Part shown: positions 17,221 to 26,685 of the stretch, one piece after another | Layout of the letters: every line of letters starts with the position of its first letter | Numbering within the stretch: position 1 is the first letter of the stretch | Assembly: GCF_026932795.1 (NCBI RefSeq) | Contig: NZ_JADPVH010000010.1 | Location: 1-64,000, forward strand | Direction: 5' to 3' | From: Paenarthrobacter sp. Z7-10 | GTDB lineage: Bacteria; Actinomycetota; Actinomycetes; Actinomycetales; Micrococcaceae | DNA length: 64,000 bases | Position numbers and translations under genes: made by a program | Notes under the pieces: generated by a model | What the model was told of the DNA's origin: nothing | The model's input: only the letters and a program-made list of their open reading frames with translations | Databases searched by the model: none

Positions 17221-17338
17221 TGGCGCGGGTCGCTCAGGCGCGGTGCAGGCACGAGCGGCCTGGCGCGGGTCGCTCAGGCGCGGTGCAGGCACGAGCGGCC
17301 TGGCGTGGGTCGCTCAGGCCGGGCGCAGGCACGAGCGG
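17221..17338. repeat. 40-bp tandem repeat, three copies
   Basis: Units start at 17221, 17261 and 17301 with TGGCGCGGGTCGCTCAGGCG; the first two are identical and the third differs by a few bases and ends two bases short. The array lies between the glyoxalase-like pseudogene and the DUF5997 gene and is not attached to a stop codon. The sequence before it (17081-17220) holds nothing recognisable. Confidence 0.9.
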
Positions 17339-17358
17339 GTCGATTAGAGTTAACTACG

Positions 17359-17736
17359 ATGATCAGCAGACGAGATGCAGCCCTTTCCCTTGATATTCCG
17401 CTTGAAATGGCTCAGCGACATGGCATACCCCTGCGGCTGACCGAAACCGAACTTGCCGACATCGAGGCCAATCCGCCGGCATGGCTGGTCCAATCACGGG
17501 CAAACCGCACCGGCAAGAGACCAATCTGGACCCAATTGCGGTGCTACATCTGCGACTACTCCGAAGCCGCACGGCCAAAGAAATGGTGGCCCGCATTCGA
17601 CTACGTGATCTGCGCACAGCACAATCCGGATGAGCTGCCGTCACCGGCCGCGGGCTGCAGCCGCCGCGAATACGAGGGAATCGGCACCCGTTTTGTTGGC
17701 ATTACGGAGCAGCCAGCCCGGCCGCCCCAAGGCTGA
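17359..17736 (+). CDS. DUF5997-like protein, zinc-ribbon pattern
   Basis: A 125-residue protein that I match to the DUF5997 family of actinobacteria by its core LADIEANPPAWLVQSRANR and the segment ARPKKWWPAFDYVICAQH. C62, C65, C85 and H88 form a CxxC...CxxH set that could bind zinc. The function is unknown. ATG 17359 is chosen because the family begins at ISRRDAALSLDIP; upstream codons are encoded by the 40-bp repeat. No good ribosome-binding site is present. The C-terminal 20 residues are probably not conserved. Confidence 0.75.
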   Translation: MISRRDAALSLDIPLEMAQRHGIPLRLTETELADIEANPPAWLVQSRANRTGKRPIWTQLRCYICDYSEAARPKKWWPAFDYVICAQHNPDELPSPAAGCSRREYEGIGTRFVGITEQPARPPQG

Positions 17737-17976
17737 CCCGGAGCTGGCCGCGAACGCGCGCAGCGGCCGCCTGCTGTGCCACCACACCGGCCAACCACCA
17801 TCCCCCGCCACCACACCGGCCAACCACATTCGCTGTGCACCACTTTGGACGGCGAAAAACATGGTTTCCGTGGCGTGTTTACCCGCTACACGCACCTCAG
17901 GTCTTCGAAGTGTTGCAGGAGCATACTTTCCCTCGGCGCCAAGGTCTGGACAGGCGATGATTACGGATCTATCTTG

Positions 17977-17996
17977 AATTCATCAGTTGATGAATT
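17977..17996. promoter_or_regulatory. 20-bp palindromic operator before the ABC-TetR operon
   Basis: AATTCATCAGTTGATGAATT is a perfect inverted repeat (nine-base arms, two-base centre) 23 bp before the ABC ATPase start, in an AT-rich pocket of a GC-rich region. The operon it precedes ends in a TetR gene, so this is the likely autoregulatory operator. Confidence 0.8.
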
Positions 17997-18019
17997 ACTT
18001 TTTTACAGGAGGTGCGCCG

Positions 18020-18799
18020 ATGTCCCATCTCGCCGTTCCTGGGTCCGGGACTCCCCCGCCGGAGCTGGACGTGGGTGTCGACGTCCGCGCACTGAGCGTG
18101 CGGCGCGGGAAGGTCTCGGTGCTTCAGGAGCTGACCTTCGCCATTCCAACCGGACAAATCACGGGCCTGCTGGGACCCTCCGGAAGCGGTAAGACGACCC
18201 TGATGCGGGCCATCGTCGGGGTCCAAATCATCACTTCCGGGTCGGTCACCGTGCTGGGCCGAAGGGCCGGCGACCCTGCACTGCGGCACGAGGTCGGTTA
18301 CGTCACCCAGTCACCGAGCGTCTACCAGGACCTCAGTGTCGAGGATAACGTACGTTACTTTGCAGCTATGCACGGCCGGGGCAGGGAGGCAGTTCGGACG
18401 GCGCTGGAGATCGTGGGGCTTTCCGAACTGGCCAAGCGACGAGCCGCCGACCTCTCTGGCGGCCAATTCAGCCGGGTATCGCTTGCCTGTGCCTTGGTTG
18501 GCAGGCCCAAACTGCTCATACTGGATGAGCCAACAGTTGGTCTGGACCCGGTATTGCGCGCAGACCTGTGGGACCGTTTCGCTTCCTTGGCCGCCGAGGG
18601 CACAACGCTGATCATTTCCAGCCATGTGATGGAGGAAGCGAGCCACTGCGATACTCTGTTGCTGCTGCGTGAGTCGCGGCTTTTGGCTCAGCTGACACCC
18701 GAAGAGCTACGCCGGCGCGGTGCCACGGACGACCTCGAACTGGCCTTCCTGCGGTTGATTCAGGCGGGCCCTGCGGCGGTCCTGGACGGTGCGGCGTGA
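18020..18799 (+). CDS. ABC transporter ATP-binding protein
   Basis: A 259-residue ATPase: Walker A GPSGSGKT (52-59), Q-loop in VGYVTQSPSVYQDLSVEDN, signature LSGGQFSR, Walker B LLILDEPTVGLD and H-loop SSHVMEEA, all intact. With the ABC-2 permease that overlaps its end it forms an exporter of the DrrA type, often for drugs or lipids; the substrate is unknown. AGGAGG lies seven bases before ATG 18020. It is the first gene of a three-gene operon with a TetR regulator. Confidence 0.92.
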   Translation: MSHLAVPGSGTPPPELDVGVDVRALSVRRGKVSVLQELTFAIPTGQITGLLGPSGSGKTTLMRAIVGVQIITSGSVTVLGRRAGDPALRHEVGYVTQSPSVYQDLSVEDNVRYFAAMHGRGREAVRTALEIVGLSELAKRRAADLSGGQFSRVSLACALVGRPKLLILDEPTVGLDPVLRADLWDRFASLAAEGTTLIISSHVMEEASHCDTLLLLRESRLLAQLTPEELRRRGATDDLELAFLRLIQAGPAAVLDGAA

Positions 18800-19551
18800 A
18801 TCCGGCGATGCTGGGCGCGACGACGACCCGCGTGCTGCGCCAGCTCCGCGGGGATCCACGAAGCATCGCCCTTATCCTGGTGGTCCCGGCGGTGCTGTTG
18901 GCCTTCATCTATTACCTGTTCGAAAACGAGACGCTTCCCCCCGGAGCCCCGCGTACCTTCGACCGGGTGGGTCTGATGATGCTCGCCATCTTCCCATTCG
19001 TGGTCATGTTCCTGGTAACGTCCATCACCATGCTCCGGGAGCGAACCTCCGGCACGCTGGAACGCCTGCTTACCACACCCATTCACAAAGCGGACCTGCT
19101 CTTCGGCTACGCTCTTGCCTTCTCCATCATGGCTGCCCTTCAATCGCTGGTAGCCACCGGTGTGGCCTACTGGATTTTTGGCCTGAACATCAATGGCAAT
19201 CCAGCGCTGGTTGTGCTGGTGGCCGTGATCAACTCCGTGCTGGGCGTGGCCCTGGGACTGCTGTGCTCGGCCTTTGCGCGCACTGAGTTCCAGGCAGTTC
19301 AGTTCATGCCCGTGGTGGTCATTCCGCAGATCCTATTGTGCGGTCTCTTCGTGGCCAGGGACCAGATGAACGCGGTGCTGGAATCGCTGTCCAATATCCT
19401 GCCGTTGAGCTACTCGGTGGACGCCCTGCAGGAAATAGCGCGCAGCGCCAGTCCCACCGCTGCCATACTCTCCGACGTGGTTGTCATGGCAGGCTTCGTC
19501 GTGGTGGTGTTGGCGCTGGCATCCCCGACGCTGCGGCGCCGCACCCCGTGA
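18796..19551 (+). CDS. ABC-2 type transporter permease
   Basis: A 251-residue membrane protein with six hydrophobic segments, including IALILVVPAVLLAFIYYLF, FPFVVMFLVTSITML and the family motif LRERTSGTLERLLTTPIHKA that ends TM2 in ABC-2 permeases. A PVVVIPQILLCGLF stretch follows. GTG start overlaps the ATPase stop by four bases (GTGA), and its own stop overlaps the TetR start in the same way, so all three are tightly coupled. It is the membrane partner of the preceding ATPase. Confidence 0.92.
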   Translation: MNPAMLGATTTRVLRQLRGDPRSIALILVVPAVLLAFIYYLFENETLPPGAPRTFDRVGLMMLAIFPFVVMFLVTSITMLRERTSGTLERLLTTPIHKADLLFGYALAFSIMAALQSLVATGVAYWIFGLNINGNPALVVLVAVINSVLGVALGLLCSAFARTEFQAVQFMPVVVIPQILLCGLFVARDQMNAVLESLSNILPLSYSVDALQEIARSASPTAAILSDVVVMAGFVVVVLALASPTLRRRTP

Positions 19552-20150
19552 AGCCGGACCTGCCGCGGCGTGGCCGCCGCAATGGTCCTGACAACAGCCG
19601 CGAGCTGATTCTCTCCAGCGCCAGAGAGCTGTTCTCGGAGCTGGGATACGACGCCACCAGCCTGCGCCGGATTGCCCGCGAGGCAGGCGTCGATGCGGCC
19701 ATGGTGCATCACTACTTTCGGGATAAGGACGAACTTTTCGCCGCCTGCATCGAATTGCCGGCGGATCCACGCAGAGTCCTTGCCAGTGTCGTCTCCACCG
19801 CTCCAGCCGAGCGCGGAGAGGCCATTTTGCGAACTCTGCTGCAGCTGTGGGATTCCCCGGTGCAGCCTGCATTGCTTGCCTTGGTCCGCAGCGCCATAAG
19901 CTCAAAATCTCAGGCCGCCTTGCTGCGGGAGGTGCTGACGCGCCGAATTGTCATCCTGGCCGTGTCGGACCTCCCGGGCGACGCCGGGACGACCCGGCTG
20001 CGCGGGGCACTGCTGGTAAGCCAGCTCATCGGTTTGATGGTCAGCCGCTACATCCTGAAACTGGAACCGCTTGCATCGGCTGGCCACGATGAAGTGGTGG
20101 CGCTGGTGGCGCCGACCCTGCAGCATTATCTGACCGGACCATTGATCTAG
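19548..20150 (+). CDS. TetR/AcrR-family regulator of the ABC exporter
   Basis: A 200-residue regulator. The N-terminal helix-turn-helix is ELILSSARELFSELGYDATSLRRIAREAGVDAAMVHHYF; the rest is a helical ligand domain, with a C-terminal segment typical of TetR_C proteins (LLVSQLIGLMVSRYIL). The GTG start overlaps the permease stop (GTGA). Being in the operon it probably represses, it likely binds the 20-bp palindrome at 17977 and is released by an exported compound; this is inferred. The frame extends upstream but is then antisense or overlapping the permease. Confidence 0.9.
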   Translation: MKPDLPRRGRRNGPDNSRELILSSARELFSELGYDATSLRRIAREAGVDAAMVHHYFRDKDELFAACIELPADPRRVLASVVSTAPAERGEAILRTLLQLWDSPVQPALLALVRSAISSKSQAALLREVLTRRIVILAVSDLPGDAGTTRLRGALLVSQLIGLMVSRYILKLEPLASAGHDEVVALVAPTLQHYLTGPLI

Positions 20151-20169
20151 CTGCTGTCCCGTGTGCTCG

Positions 20170-21060
20170 TCAGAACAAGACTGTGGCGAAGGTCCCCACC
20201 TGGTCGAATCCCACCCGCTGATAGCTTGCGCGGGCGGCCGAGTTGTAGTCGTTGACGTAAAGGCTCGCTATCGGAGCGTGCCGCCTGGCAAGAGAGACGA
20301 CGGCGGCCATATAGCCCGCGCTGAGGCCCAGACCGCGATAGGACGGATCCAGCCAGACGCCCTGGATCTGCGCCACGTCCCGGGAGACGGCACCCAGATC
20401 GGCCTTAAAGATGACCTTGCCTTCGACGTCCAAATGACTGAGGGAATGGCCGTCCCTGATCAGTGCCGCGACGCGGCTGCGGTAGTGCTCCTCACCACCG
20501 AGATACGGAGAGTAGCCCACTTCTTCCTCGAACATGGCCGCCGCCGCCGGCAGGATCTCCGCGAAGTCCTCGGGGCGGCTCGGGACAAGGGCTGGGTTCG
20601 GGGGCACAGCCGGTTCGCCACGCAATTCCAGCAGCGGCTGATTGGCGCGGACTTCAACCGGAGTTGCACCGGAACTCTCGAGCACAGCAAAGATCCCTAG
20701 CACGGCCTCGGCGGGACCGAAAACGGAGGCAAACCTGCGCCGGGAAGCGGCGAGCCAGCGTCCGAAGGCCGGGGCCTGCTCCGACGTGACCTGCACGGGA
20801 ACCACGTTGGCGCCAACCCAGCACGCTGCGGCCAAGATGCCGTCGTCGTCGAAATAGCCTAGTGTGTCGGACCCCAAGGCGGTGGGCACTGCCGTCCCCA
20901 AAGCTTCGAGCTGAGAGGCCATGAAAACATTCGCCACCGGATCCTGCTCCACCAAGTGCTGCAGAGCGGCTGTGTCCTCCGCACCGAGAACCTGGACCCG
21001 CTCCGCCGGATTCTTAGGAGACGTTGACCACGGGGCTACCCTTGACCGTGTCCGCGTCAT
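20170..21060 (-). CDS. GNAT acetyltransferase (DUF4081-type)
   Basis: A 296-residue protein whose C-terminal half is a GNAT domain ([21 protein letters not shown], the acetyl-CoA loop; [20 protein letters not shown], the end of the fold). The N-terminal half ([21 protein letters not shown]) is the DUF4081 arrangement of the mycobacterial gene next to ispG (Rv2867c). The substrate is unknown. Its start overlaps the 3' end of ispG by 47 bp, and no later start exists before residue 47, so the overlap is probably real. Confidence 0.87.
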   Translation of the reverse strand: MTRTRSRVAPWSTSPKNPAERVQVLGAEDTAALQHLVEQDPVANVFMASQLEALGTAVPTALGSDTLGYFDDDGILAAACWVGANVVPVQVTSEQAPAFGRWLAASRRRFASVFGPAEAVLGIFAVLESSGATPVEVRANQPLLELRGEPAVPPNPALVPSRPEDFAEILPAAAAMFEEEVGYSPYLGGEEHYRSRVAALIRDGHSLSHLDVEGKVIFKADLGAVSRDVAQIQGVWLDPSYRGLGLSAGYMAAVVSLARRHAPIASLYVNDYNSAARASYQRVGFDQVGTFATVLF

Positions 21061-22180
21061 CGGCTCCCCCCATCTCTTCCGCGATCCTCATAGCCTCTTC
21101 GATCAGGGTCTCAACTATCTGGTCCTCGGGAACAGTTTTCACCACTTGGCCCTTGACGAAGATCTGGCCCTTGCCGTTACCGGAGGCAACACCGAGGTCC
21201 GCTTCCCGGGCCTCGCCGGGTCCGTTGACCACACAGCCCATGACGGCCACGCGAAGCGGAACTTCCATCCCCTCAAGCCCGGCGGTAACCTGTTCGGCCA
21301 AAGTGTAGACATCGACCTGCGCCCGCCCACAGGACGGACAGGACACAATTTCCAGCTTTCGCGGCCGCAGATTCAGCGACTGCAGGATCTGGTTTCCCAC
21401 TTTGATTTCTTCCACCGGCGGTGCGGAGAGGGAAACCCGAATAGTGTCCCCGATCCCCTGCGAGAGCAATGCGCCGAAAGCAGTGGCAGACTTGATCGTT
21501 CCCTGGAATGCGGGACCGGCTTCGGTGACGCCCAGATGCAGCGGCCAGTCACCCCGTTCGGCCAGCAGTTCATAGGCCCGCACCATCACGACGGGGTCAT
21601 TGTGCTTAACGGAGATCTTGAAGTCGTGAAAGTCATGTTCCTCGAAGAGCGACGCTTCCCAGACGGCCGACTCGACCAGCGCTTCGGGGGTCGCCTTCCC
21701 GTACTTCTGCATTAACCGCGGATCCAGCGAGCCGGCATTCACACCAATCCGAATGGACGTTCCATGATCCTTCGCCGCCTGCGCGATCTCTTTGATCTGA
21801 TCATCAAATTTGCGGATGTTTCCCGGATTGACCCGCACCGCAGCGCAGCCGGCGTCGATCGCGGCAAAGACATACTTCGGTTGGAAGTGGATGTCCGCGA
21901 TCACCGGAATCTGGGACTTCCTGGCGATGATAGGCAGCGCCTCCGCGTCGTCAGCGGAAGGGCATGCGACCCGGACAATGTCACAGCCGGACGCCGTGAG
22001 CTCGGCGATCTGCTGCAGAGTGGCGTTGATGTCCGTTGTCGGCGTCGTCGTCATGGATTGGACACTGACGGGAAAATCCGAGCCGACCCCCACGGACCCA
22101 ACCTTGATCTGGCGCGTCTTGCGTCGCGGAGCAAGGACTGGAGGTGGTGCTGCCGGCATTCCGAGGCTGACCGAGGTCAA
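21014..22180 (-). CDS. ispG: 4-hydroxy-3-methylbut-2-enyl diphosphate synthase
   Basis: A 388-residue iron-sulfur enzyme of the MEP isoprenoid pathway, converting MEcPP to HMBPP. The [4Fe-4S] ligands are visible in [10 protein letters not shown] and [10 protein letters not shown], and the TIM-barrel half in [16 protein letters not shown] and [12 protein letters not shown]. The TTG start at 22180 has AAGGAG six bases upstream, so the longer open frame to 22237 is rejected. The GNAT gene overlaps its 3' end. dxr and rseP are on the same strand, but three genes separate them from ispG. Confidence 0.95.
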   Translation of the reverse strand: MTSVSLGMPAAPPPVLAPRRKTRQIKVGSVGVGSDFPVSVQSMTTTPTTDINATLQQIAELTASGCDIVRVACPSADDAEALPIIARKSQIPVIADIHFQPKYVFAAIDAGCAAVRVNPGNIRKFDDQIKEIAQAAKDHGTSIRIGVNAGSLDPRLMQKYGKATPEALVESAVWEASLFEEHDFHDFKISVKHNDPVVMVRAYELLAERGDWPLHLGVTEAGPAFQGTIKSATAFGALLSQGIGDTIRVSLSAPPVEEIKVGNQILQSLNLRPRKLEIVSCPSCGRAQVDVYTLAEQVTAGLEGMEVPLRVAVMGCVVNGPGEAREADLGVASGNGKGQIFVKGQVVKTVPEDQIVETLIEEAMRIAEEMGGADDADTVKGSPVVNVS

Positions 22181-22295
22181 AGTATGCTCCTTGTGGCTCT
22201 GTCCGGCCATTTCAGTTCGAAAGGGCCGGTCCGTCATGACCCATAACCTACCCGGTGCGGGCGCGGTTGGCTCACTTCCAGTGTAGGCCGTGGCG

Positions 22296-22589
22296 CTAGC
22301 CTACGTGCGCGCTGAGCGCTCCGATGCCGGGGATCCAGGCAGTGGATTTCAGGCCGGCGATGCCACCGGCGGCGTTGAACGGATCCTGTTTGAGCAGCCC
22401 ATTCAGTGCTTCGTCGTCGTCCGCCTTGAAAATCAGGAGGGCACCGGTGCCGTCCTCGAAGGGGCCGGAGGCAAGGACGTGGCCGTCCTGAACCAGCGAC
22501 GCCAGCCACGTGCGGTGCGCTGGCCGGTGCTCGTCGCGGATCGCCGCCGCATCCGGACCGTATACATACTCCACTGCATAAATGCTCAT
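22296..22589 (-). CDS. YciI-family protein
   Basis: A 97-residue protein of the YCII fold (alpha-beta dimer related to muconolactone isomerase). Recognisable are [10 protein letters not shown] at the start, [26 protein letters not shown] with the family's histidine and Asp, and [20 protein letters not shown]. Family members are mostly uncharacterised; some act as dehydrochlorinases or as domain partners. Freestanding between ispG and a membrane protein gene. Function cannot be stated beyond the fold. Confidence 0.85.
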   Translation of the reverse strand: MSIYAVEYVYGPDAAAIRDEHRPAHRTWLASLVQDGHVLASGPFEDGTGALLIFKADDDEALNGLLKQDPFNAAGGIAGLKSTAWIPGIGALSAHVG

Positions 22590-22634
22590 ACCCTCACCCT
22601 ATCCGTCCGGCTCAGGCCGGTGCTATTTCCAACC

Positions 22635-23114
22635 CTAACCAAGGAGCAGCCATCTCACCGGGATGGCCACTCCTGCGGCCCAGAGCATGGAGCTGAGCGT
22701 GCCGATGATGAACCGCTCGCTGGCCGCCGGGGTCTGCTTCAGCTCCGGATAGCGACCCAGACCCTTGATCGCCACGATGTACGCAATGGCCACCGGCTGG
22801 TCGGCAAGAATGGCGACGACGACGGCGAGCCGTTCCAGGATGCCGATGACCATGCCACCTCGCAGCACTCCGGCATCGGTGACTTCCACGGGAGGATCCT
22901 GTGCCGCCGTTTCCGAAGCTGCCTCGGACACCGTCGACGAGGCCTGGGTACCGCGCACATCCGGTCCATGGTCATCCGCGCTATGCTCCTCCGGTCCGGC
23001 TTCAGCGGCGCCGTGCACATCCGCGGTACGGGCCAGCCGCAACACCCCTGCCGTGACGGGCCAGCCGGCCACGGCAGCAACCACTATGACGAGCACAATC
23101 CACAATGCCTGCAT
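22635..23114 (-). CDS. small membrane protein next to satD
   Basis: A 159-residue protein with an N-terminal membrane helix (LWIVLVIVVAAVAGWPV), a polar, acidic linker of about 55 residues, and a C-terminal half with GMVIGILERLAVVVAILADQP and SSMLWAAGVAIPVRWLLL as further helices. No named domain is recognised with certainty. It lies 175 bp downstream of satD on the same strand; the combination of a SatD-like protein and a membrane protein suggests they work together, but this is inference from position only. Confidence 0.7.
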   Translation of the reverse strand: MQALWIVLVIVVAAVAGWPVTAGVLRLARTADVHGAAEAGPEEHSADDHGPDVRGTQASSTVSEAASETAAQDPPVEVTDAGVLRGGMVIGILERLAVVVAILADQPVAIAYIVAIKGLGRYPELKQTPAASERFIIGTLSSMLWAAGVAIPVRWLLLG

Positions 23115-23247
23115 TCAGGCCTCCTCGCTTTCGGACTCCTACAGCGTAGCTCGGCGCACCGACACGTCTGCGACGGAGCGAAACGCTGCAGGAGCCACGT
23201 TGTTAGCGCAGGCTGACAGGCGCTGCGGCCATGGGTGCGGCCGTCAT

Positions 23248-23310
23248 CCAGCCGTCGTTGCGGTCGCTACCCTGCCGTCGTTGCGGCCCCTACCCAGCCG
23301 TCGTTGCCGC
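23248..23310. repeat. 23-bp tandem array over the satD stop codon
   Basis: GCCGTCGTTGC occurs at 23251, 23274 and 23297, a 23-bp period. The copy at 23297 is inside the satD coding end and, read on the minus strand, gives GCAACGACGGCTGGGTAG; the next copy outward also ends GGGTAG. The stop codon and its context are therefore repeated downstream of the gene, as in the mntH and lrp arrays. Confidence 0.85.
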
Positions 23311-23898
23311 GAGAGCGAGCAGTACGGCCGCCGCGTGCCGGCCGGCCTGTTCTTCCTGCCAGCCTGAACGGAGGACCGCCTTGCTGACAGCCTGCGGCGT
23401 TATACCTAAATGGTGCGCGACGGCCCGCTGCTGACCGCGTACGCCGGGCTGCATCTGATCCAGGACCCGCCACTCGGCCGTACTTCGGGCACGTACCAAT
23501 CGGCCAATGAGGCACAGCACAGCCTCGGCAGCCTCGGCAGCCTCCGCCGCGGGCTTAGCTGCCTGCACTGACAGGGGGACGCGGTCCCCGGTTTTTTTGG
23601 CACGGTCTACGGCCCTGCGCGCGGCTACGAATGCCGGTCCGCCGGCAGCGCGCGGATTATCCGGGAGCGGCAGCACAACCGGACCAATGCCAATGCCCAC
23701 GTACCAATCACCGCTGCGCAGCGCCCGCATGACCACTTCGACAACGGCATCCGGGGTTTCAAGCAGCCCCTGTACCTCGTCGCCTACGGAGCGTTCAAAG
23801 CCCAGTCGTGCCGGGATGTCCGATAATGCAGCCAACAGTGTGGGAACCAGATCGGAAGCGCGTTGGCTTCCGCGCTGATCCATAGTCAAGACGAACAT
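23290..23898 (-). CDS. SatD-family protein with C-terminal HTH
   Basis: A 202-residue protein. The N-terminal half (DQRGSQRASDLVPTLLAAL, RSVGDEVQGLLETPDAVVEV, WYVGIGIGPV) resembles the SatD family, named from the streptococcal secretion-and-acid-tolerance locus. The C-terminal half holds a clear helix-turn-helix, QQRAVAHHLGITPQAVSKAV. ATG 23898 is chosen (AAGG upstream); the frame is open to 23934. An inverted repeat lies just upstream, so autoregulation is possible. It has an AT-rich 5' flank and a 3' end amplified in a 23-bp array. The cellular role is unknown. Confidence 0.75.
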   Translation of the reverse strand: MFVLTMDQRGSQRASDLVPTLLAALSDIPARLGFERSVGDEVQGLLETPDAVVEVVMRALRSGDWYVGIGIGPVVLPLPDNPRAAGGPAFVAARRAVDRAKKTGDRVPLSVQAAKPAAEAAEAAEAVLCLIGRLVRARSTAEWRVLDQMQPGVRGQQRAVAHHLGITPQAVSKAVLRSGWQEEQAGRHAAAVLLALAATTAG

Positions 23899-23913
23899 GA
23901 ATCCAACCTTAAT

Positions 23914-23936
23914 GGATTGATAACAAAACATCAACC
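23914..23936. promoter_or_regulatory. imperfect inverted repeat upstream of satD
   Basis: On the plus strand GGATTGAT (23914-23921), eight bases, then ATCAACC (23930-23936), near-complementary arms with one unpaired base. It lies 16 bp before the satD start in an AT-rich pocket (23885-23965). It is a candidate site for the HTH of SatD itself; only the symmetry and position support this. Confidence 0.4.
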
Positions 23937-23964
23937 GATTTAGGCTTATAAAATTAAGTCAACC

Positions 23965-25293
23965 TCAACCAAGGATATTGATGGGCTTCACGATATCCGC
24001 GTAGATCAACAGCGCACCCATCAGCAGCAGCCCGGACGCAACGACGTAGGTGAGCGGCAGCAGTTTCGCAATATCGAAAGGACCCGGGTCCTTCCGCTTA
24101 AACAACCTCGCCAGCGAGCGGCGGACGGCCTCGTACAGTGCTCCGGCGACGTGTCCGCCGTCCAGCGGCAGCAGCGGAATCAGGTTGAAGATGCACAACG
24201 CCAGGTTCACTCCGCCCAGCAACCCGATTAAGGTAGCCAGACGGGCGCTCAAGGGAACGTCCTGCATGGCAGCCACTTCACCGGCTACACGTCCAACGCC
24301 CACCACGGATATGGGTCCATTCGGATCACGGGGTGCACTGCTGAAGGCCGCCTGGGCCACCCCGGCCACCCGCTGCGGCAGATGCAGGACCACGCCGGAA
24401 ATCTTGGCAATATTGTCCCCCACCGCGGGAAGCACAGCCGTGACAGGCTGCCCCACCATGGCCGACGTTGGACCAACACCGATGAAGCCCACTTCCTGTG
24501 TCTGCTGTTTGCCACTGGCGTTCCGCACCGGTACACCTGCCGCGTCCAGCACTGGCCGCGCCGAAAGAACCGGGGTAATAGTGGTCTGGATCCGCCGTCC
24601 GTCCCGGTCCACCGTGAGGGCGATTGGCTTTCCTGCCGAATCCCGGACCCAGGCCGTAAACGCGTCCCAGTCGGCTACCGGCTTCCCGGCAAAGGAAACC
24701 AGTACATCCCCGGGCTTCAAACCTGCCGCGGCGGCCGGAGTCTTCGTGCAGGTGCTCAAATCCGCGGGCGCTGGTTCGCCGTACTTGACCTGGCAGGCAC
24801 TCACCTGAGCCACCGTCGTCGTCGGCTGTGGCGTGCCAAAACCCATCAGCAACACCCCCGTGAGCACGACGCCTATCACCAGGTTCATGAACGGTCCGCC
24901 AAGCATGATGATGATCTTCTTCCAGACCGGAAGCCGGTAAAAGACGCGGTTCTCGTCCCCGGGCCCAACGTCCTCATGCGCCATGCTGCGCGCCTCGGTG
25001 GCCAGGGTCTGGAACATTCCGGTGCTGGAGGGACGAACGCTCCCGTCGCTGCTGTTAGGCGGGTACATGCCGATCATCGACACGAATCCACCGGCCGGAA
25101 TGGCCTTGAACCCATACTCCGTCTCGCCCTTTTTCCTGGACCAGATGGTCGGGCCGAAGCCAATCATGTACTTGGTGACGCGCACTTTGAAAAGCTTCGC
25201 GGGCACCAGATGGCCCACTTCGTGCAGCGCGATGGAGACCGCAACACCTACCGCGACGAAAAGCACACCCAAAATGAAAAGCAGAACTGTCAC
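23965..25293 (-). CDS. rseP: RseP/Rip-type site-2 zinc metalloprotease
   Basis: A 442-residue M50 intramembrane protease. The zinc site HEVGH is at residues 24-28 within the first helix, the distal metal motif is LDGGH near residue 385, and a PDZ domain lies between (GLKPGDVLVSFAGKPV). Such proteases cut anti-sigma factors and other membrane proteins inside the bilayer. It follows dxr after 37 bp, the usual order. Unlike the common arrangement, ispG is not next; satD and two other genes intervene. Confidence 0.93.
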   Translation of the reverse strand: MTVLLFILGVLFVAVGVAVSIALHEVGHLVPAKLFKVRVTKYMIGFGPTIWSRKKGETEYGFKAIPAGGFVSMIGMYPPNSSDGSVRPSSTGMFQTLATEARSMAHEDVGPGDENRVFYRLPVWKKIIIMLGGPFMNLVIGVVLTGVLLMGFGTPQPTTTVAQVSACQVKYGEPAPADLSTCTKTPAAAAGLKPGDVLVSFAGKPVADWDAFTAWVRDSAGKPIALTVDRDGRRIQTTITPVLSARPVLDAAGVPVRNASGKQQTQEVGFIGVGPTSAMVGQPVTAVLPAVGDNIAKISGVVLHLPQRVAGVAQAAFSSAPRDPNGPISVVGVGRVAGEVAAMQDVPLSARLATLIGLLGGVNLALCIFNLIPLLPLDGGHVAGALYEAVRRSLARLFKRKDPGPFDIAKLLPLTYVVASGLLLMGALLIYADIVKPINILG

Positions 25294-25330
25294 AATGATC
25301 TTTCCGGCCCGCCCTTCGGCTGGGCCCCGC

Positions 25331-26572
25331 CTAGTGGCTGATGAGAGCTAAACGCTCGGTGGTCCGGGCCCGTGCCCACTTCTCAGCATCCAATACGGAC
25401 TCGATGGAAAGCTGGGAGAAGGCTGAATGCTCACCGAGCACCGCTTCGATGGTGTCCACAATGTCCAGGAAACCGATCCGGCCGGCATGAAAGGCATGCA
25501 CTGCCTCTTCATTGGCCGCGTTGTACACCGCGGGATAGGTGCTCCCCTGCTTGGCAGCGTCCCGGGCCAGGTCCACAGCCGGAAACGCGGCAGGATCCAA
25601 CGGCTCAAACGTCCAGCTCGTGGCCTGCGAAAAGTCACAGCTCATCGCTGCCCGCGGCACGCGGTCCGGCCAGGCCAGGCCGAGCGCGATCGGCAGCCGC
25701 ATGTCCGGCGGTGAGCACTGGGCTATGGTGCTGCCGTCCACGAACGCCACCATCGAATGCACCACCGACTGCGGATGGACCACGACGTCGATCCGGTCCA
25801 GCGGAACGTCGAACAGCAGATGCGCCTCAATCAATTCCAATCCCTTGTTCACCAGGGTGGCTGAATTCGTGGTGACCATCGGTCCCATGGCCCAGGTGGG
25901 GTGCTTCAAGGCTTCGGCGGGCGTGACCTCCTGCAGTTGGTCCCGGCCGTACCCGCGGAACGGACCTCCAGAGGCGGTGAGAATAAGCCGGTCCACTTCC
26001 GCTTCAGTTCCCGCCCGCAGGCACTGCGCCAACGCGGAGTGCTCCGAGTCAACCGGAACCAGTTGTCCGGGTGCGGCCGCCGCCTTCACCAGGGCTCCTC
26101 CGACAATCAGGGACTCCTTGTTGGCCAGTGCCAGGATGGCTCCGGAAGCGAGGGCAGCGAGGGTTGGGGCCAGGCCAATGGAGCCGGTGATCCCGTTCAG
26201 TACGACGTCGGCACCGCCTTGGGCGTCGGACCAGGCCGCGATGCGCGTGGCGGCGTCGGGACCGGCGAAAATCTCCGGGCTATATTCTGCACGGCCGGCA
26301 GCCCTGGCCGCCTCGGAGATCCTGCGGTGAAGTTCGTCGGACGCTCCGGTGGCAATCCCCACGGCGCCGGCGCCGGTGTGCACGGCCTGCCGCGCCAGCA
26401 GGTCCAGGTTCCCGCCACCCGCGCTGAGCGCGATGACCTCAAAACGCGGGCGTCCGTCCTGAAGCACGGCACCGTCGACGACGTCGAGCGCCTGGCTGCC
26501 GATGGAACCGGTGGATCCGAGCAGGATGATCCTACGCACTCCGCTGGGTTGTCCCGCCTCAGATGTCTGCAT
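25331..26572 (-). CDS. dxr: 1-deoxy-D-xylulose 5-phosphate reductoisomerase
   Basis: A 413-residue NADPH enzyme making MEP in the isoprenoid pathway. The NADPH loop [14 protein letters not shown] is near the start; [20 protein letters not shown] and [20 protein letters not shown] form the metal and substrate site; [16 protein letters not shown] follows. The frame is open to 26809, but the upstream part is repeat-derived (citE array) and ATG 26572 precedes the conserved start by a normal 18 residues. No strong ribosome-binding site is present, so the messenger may be nearly leaderless. Confidence 0.95.
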   Translation of the reverse strand: MQTSEAGQPSGVRRIILLGSTGSIGSQALDVVDGAVLQDGRPRFEVIALSAGGGNLDLLARQAVHTGAGAVGIATGASDELHRRISEAARAAGRAEYSPEIFAGPDAATRIAAWSDAQGGADVVLNGITGSIGLAPTLAALASGAILALANKESLIVGGALVKAAAAPGQLVPVDSEHSALAQCLRAGTEAEVDRLILTASGGPFRGYGRDQLQEVTPAEALKHPTWAMGPMVTTNSATLVNKGLELIEAHLLFDVPLDRIDVVVHPQSVVHSMVAFVDGSTIAQCSPPDMRLPIALGLAWPDRVPRAAMSCDFSQATSWTFEPLDPAAFPAVDLARDAAKQGSTYPAVYNAANEEAVHAFHAGRIGFLDIVDTIEAVLGEHSAFSQLSIESVLDAEKWARARTTERLALISH

Positions 26573-26685
26573 ATAACAAGTATCGCGCATGCCCACCTTC
26601 GCAGACCCGATTCGCCGGGCACTGCAGGAACGCACTGTCGGCGGGGCAGCTCCGGCGACGCCGCTCTGGAAGCCGGGGCAGCTAG

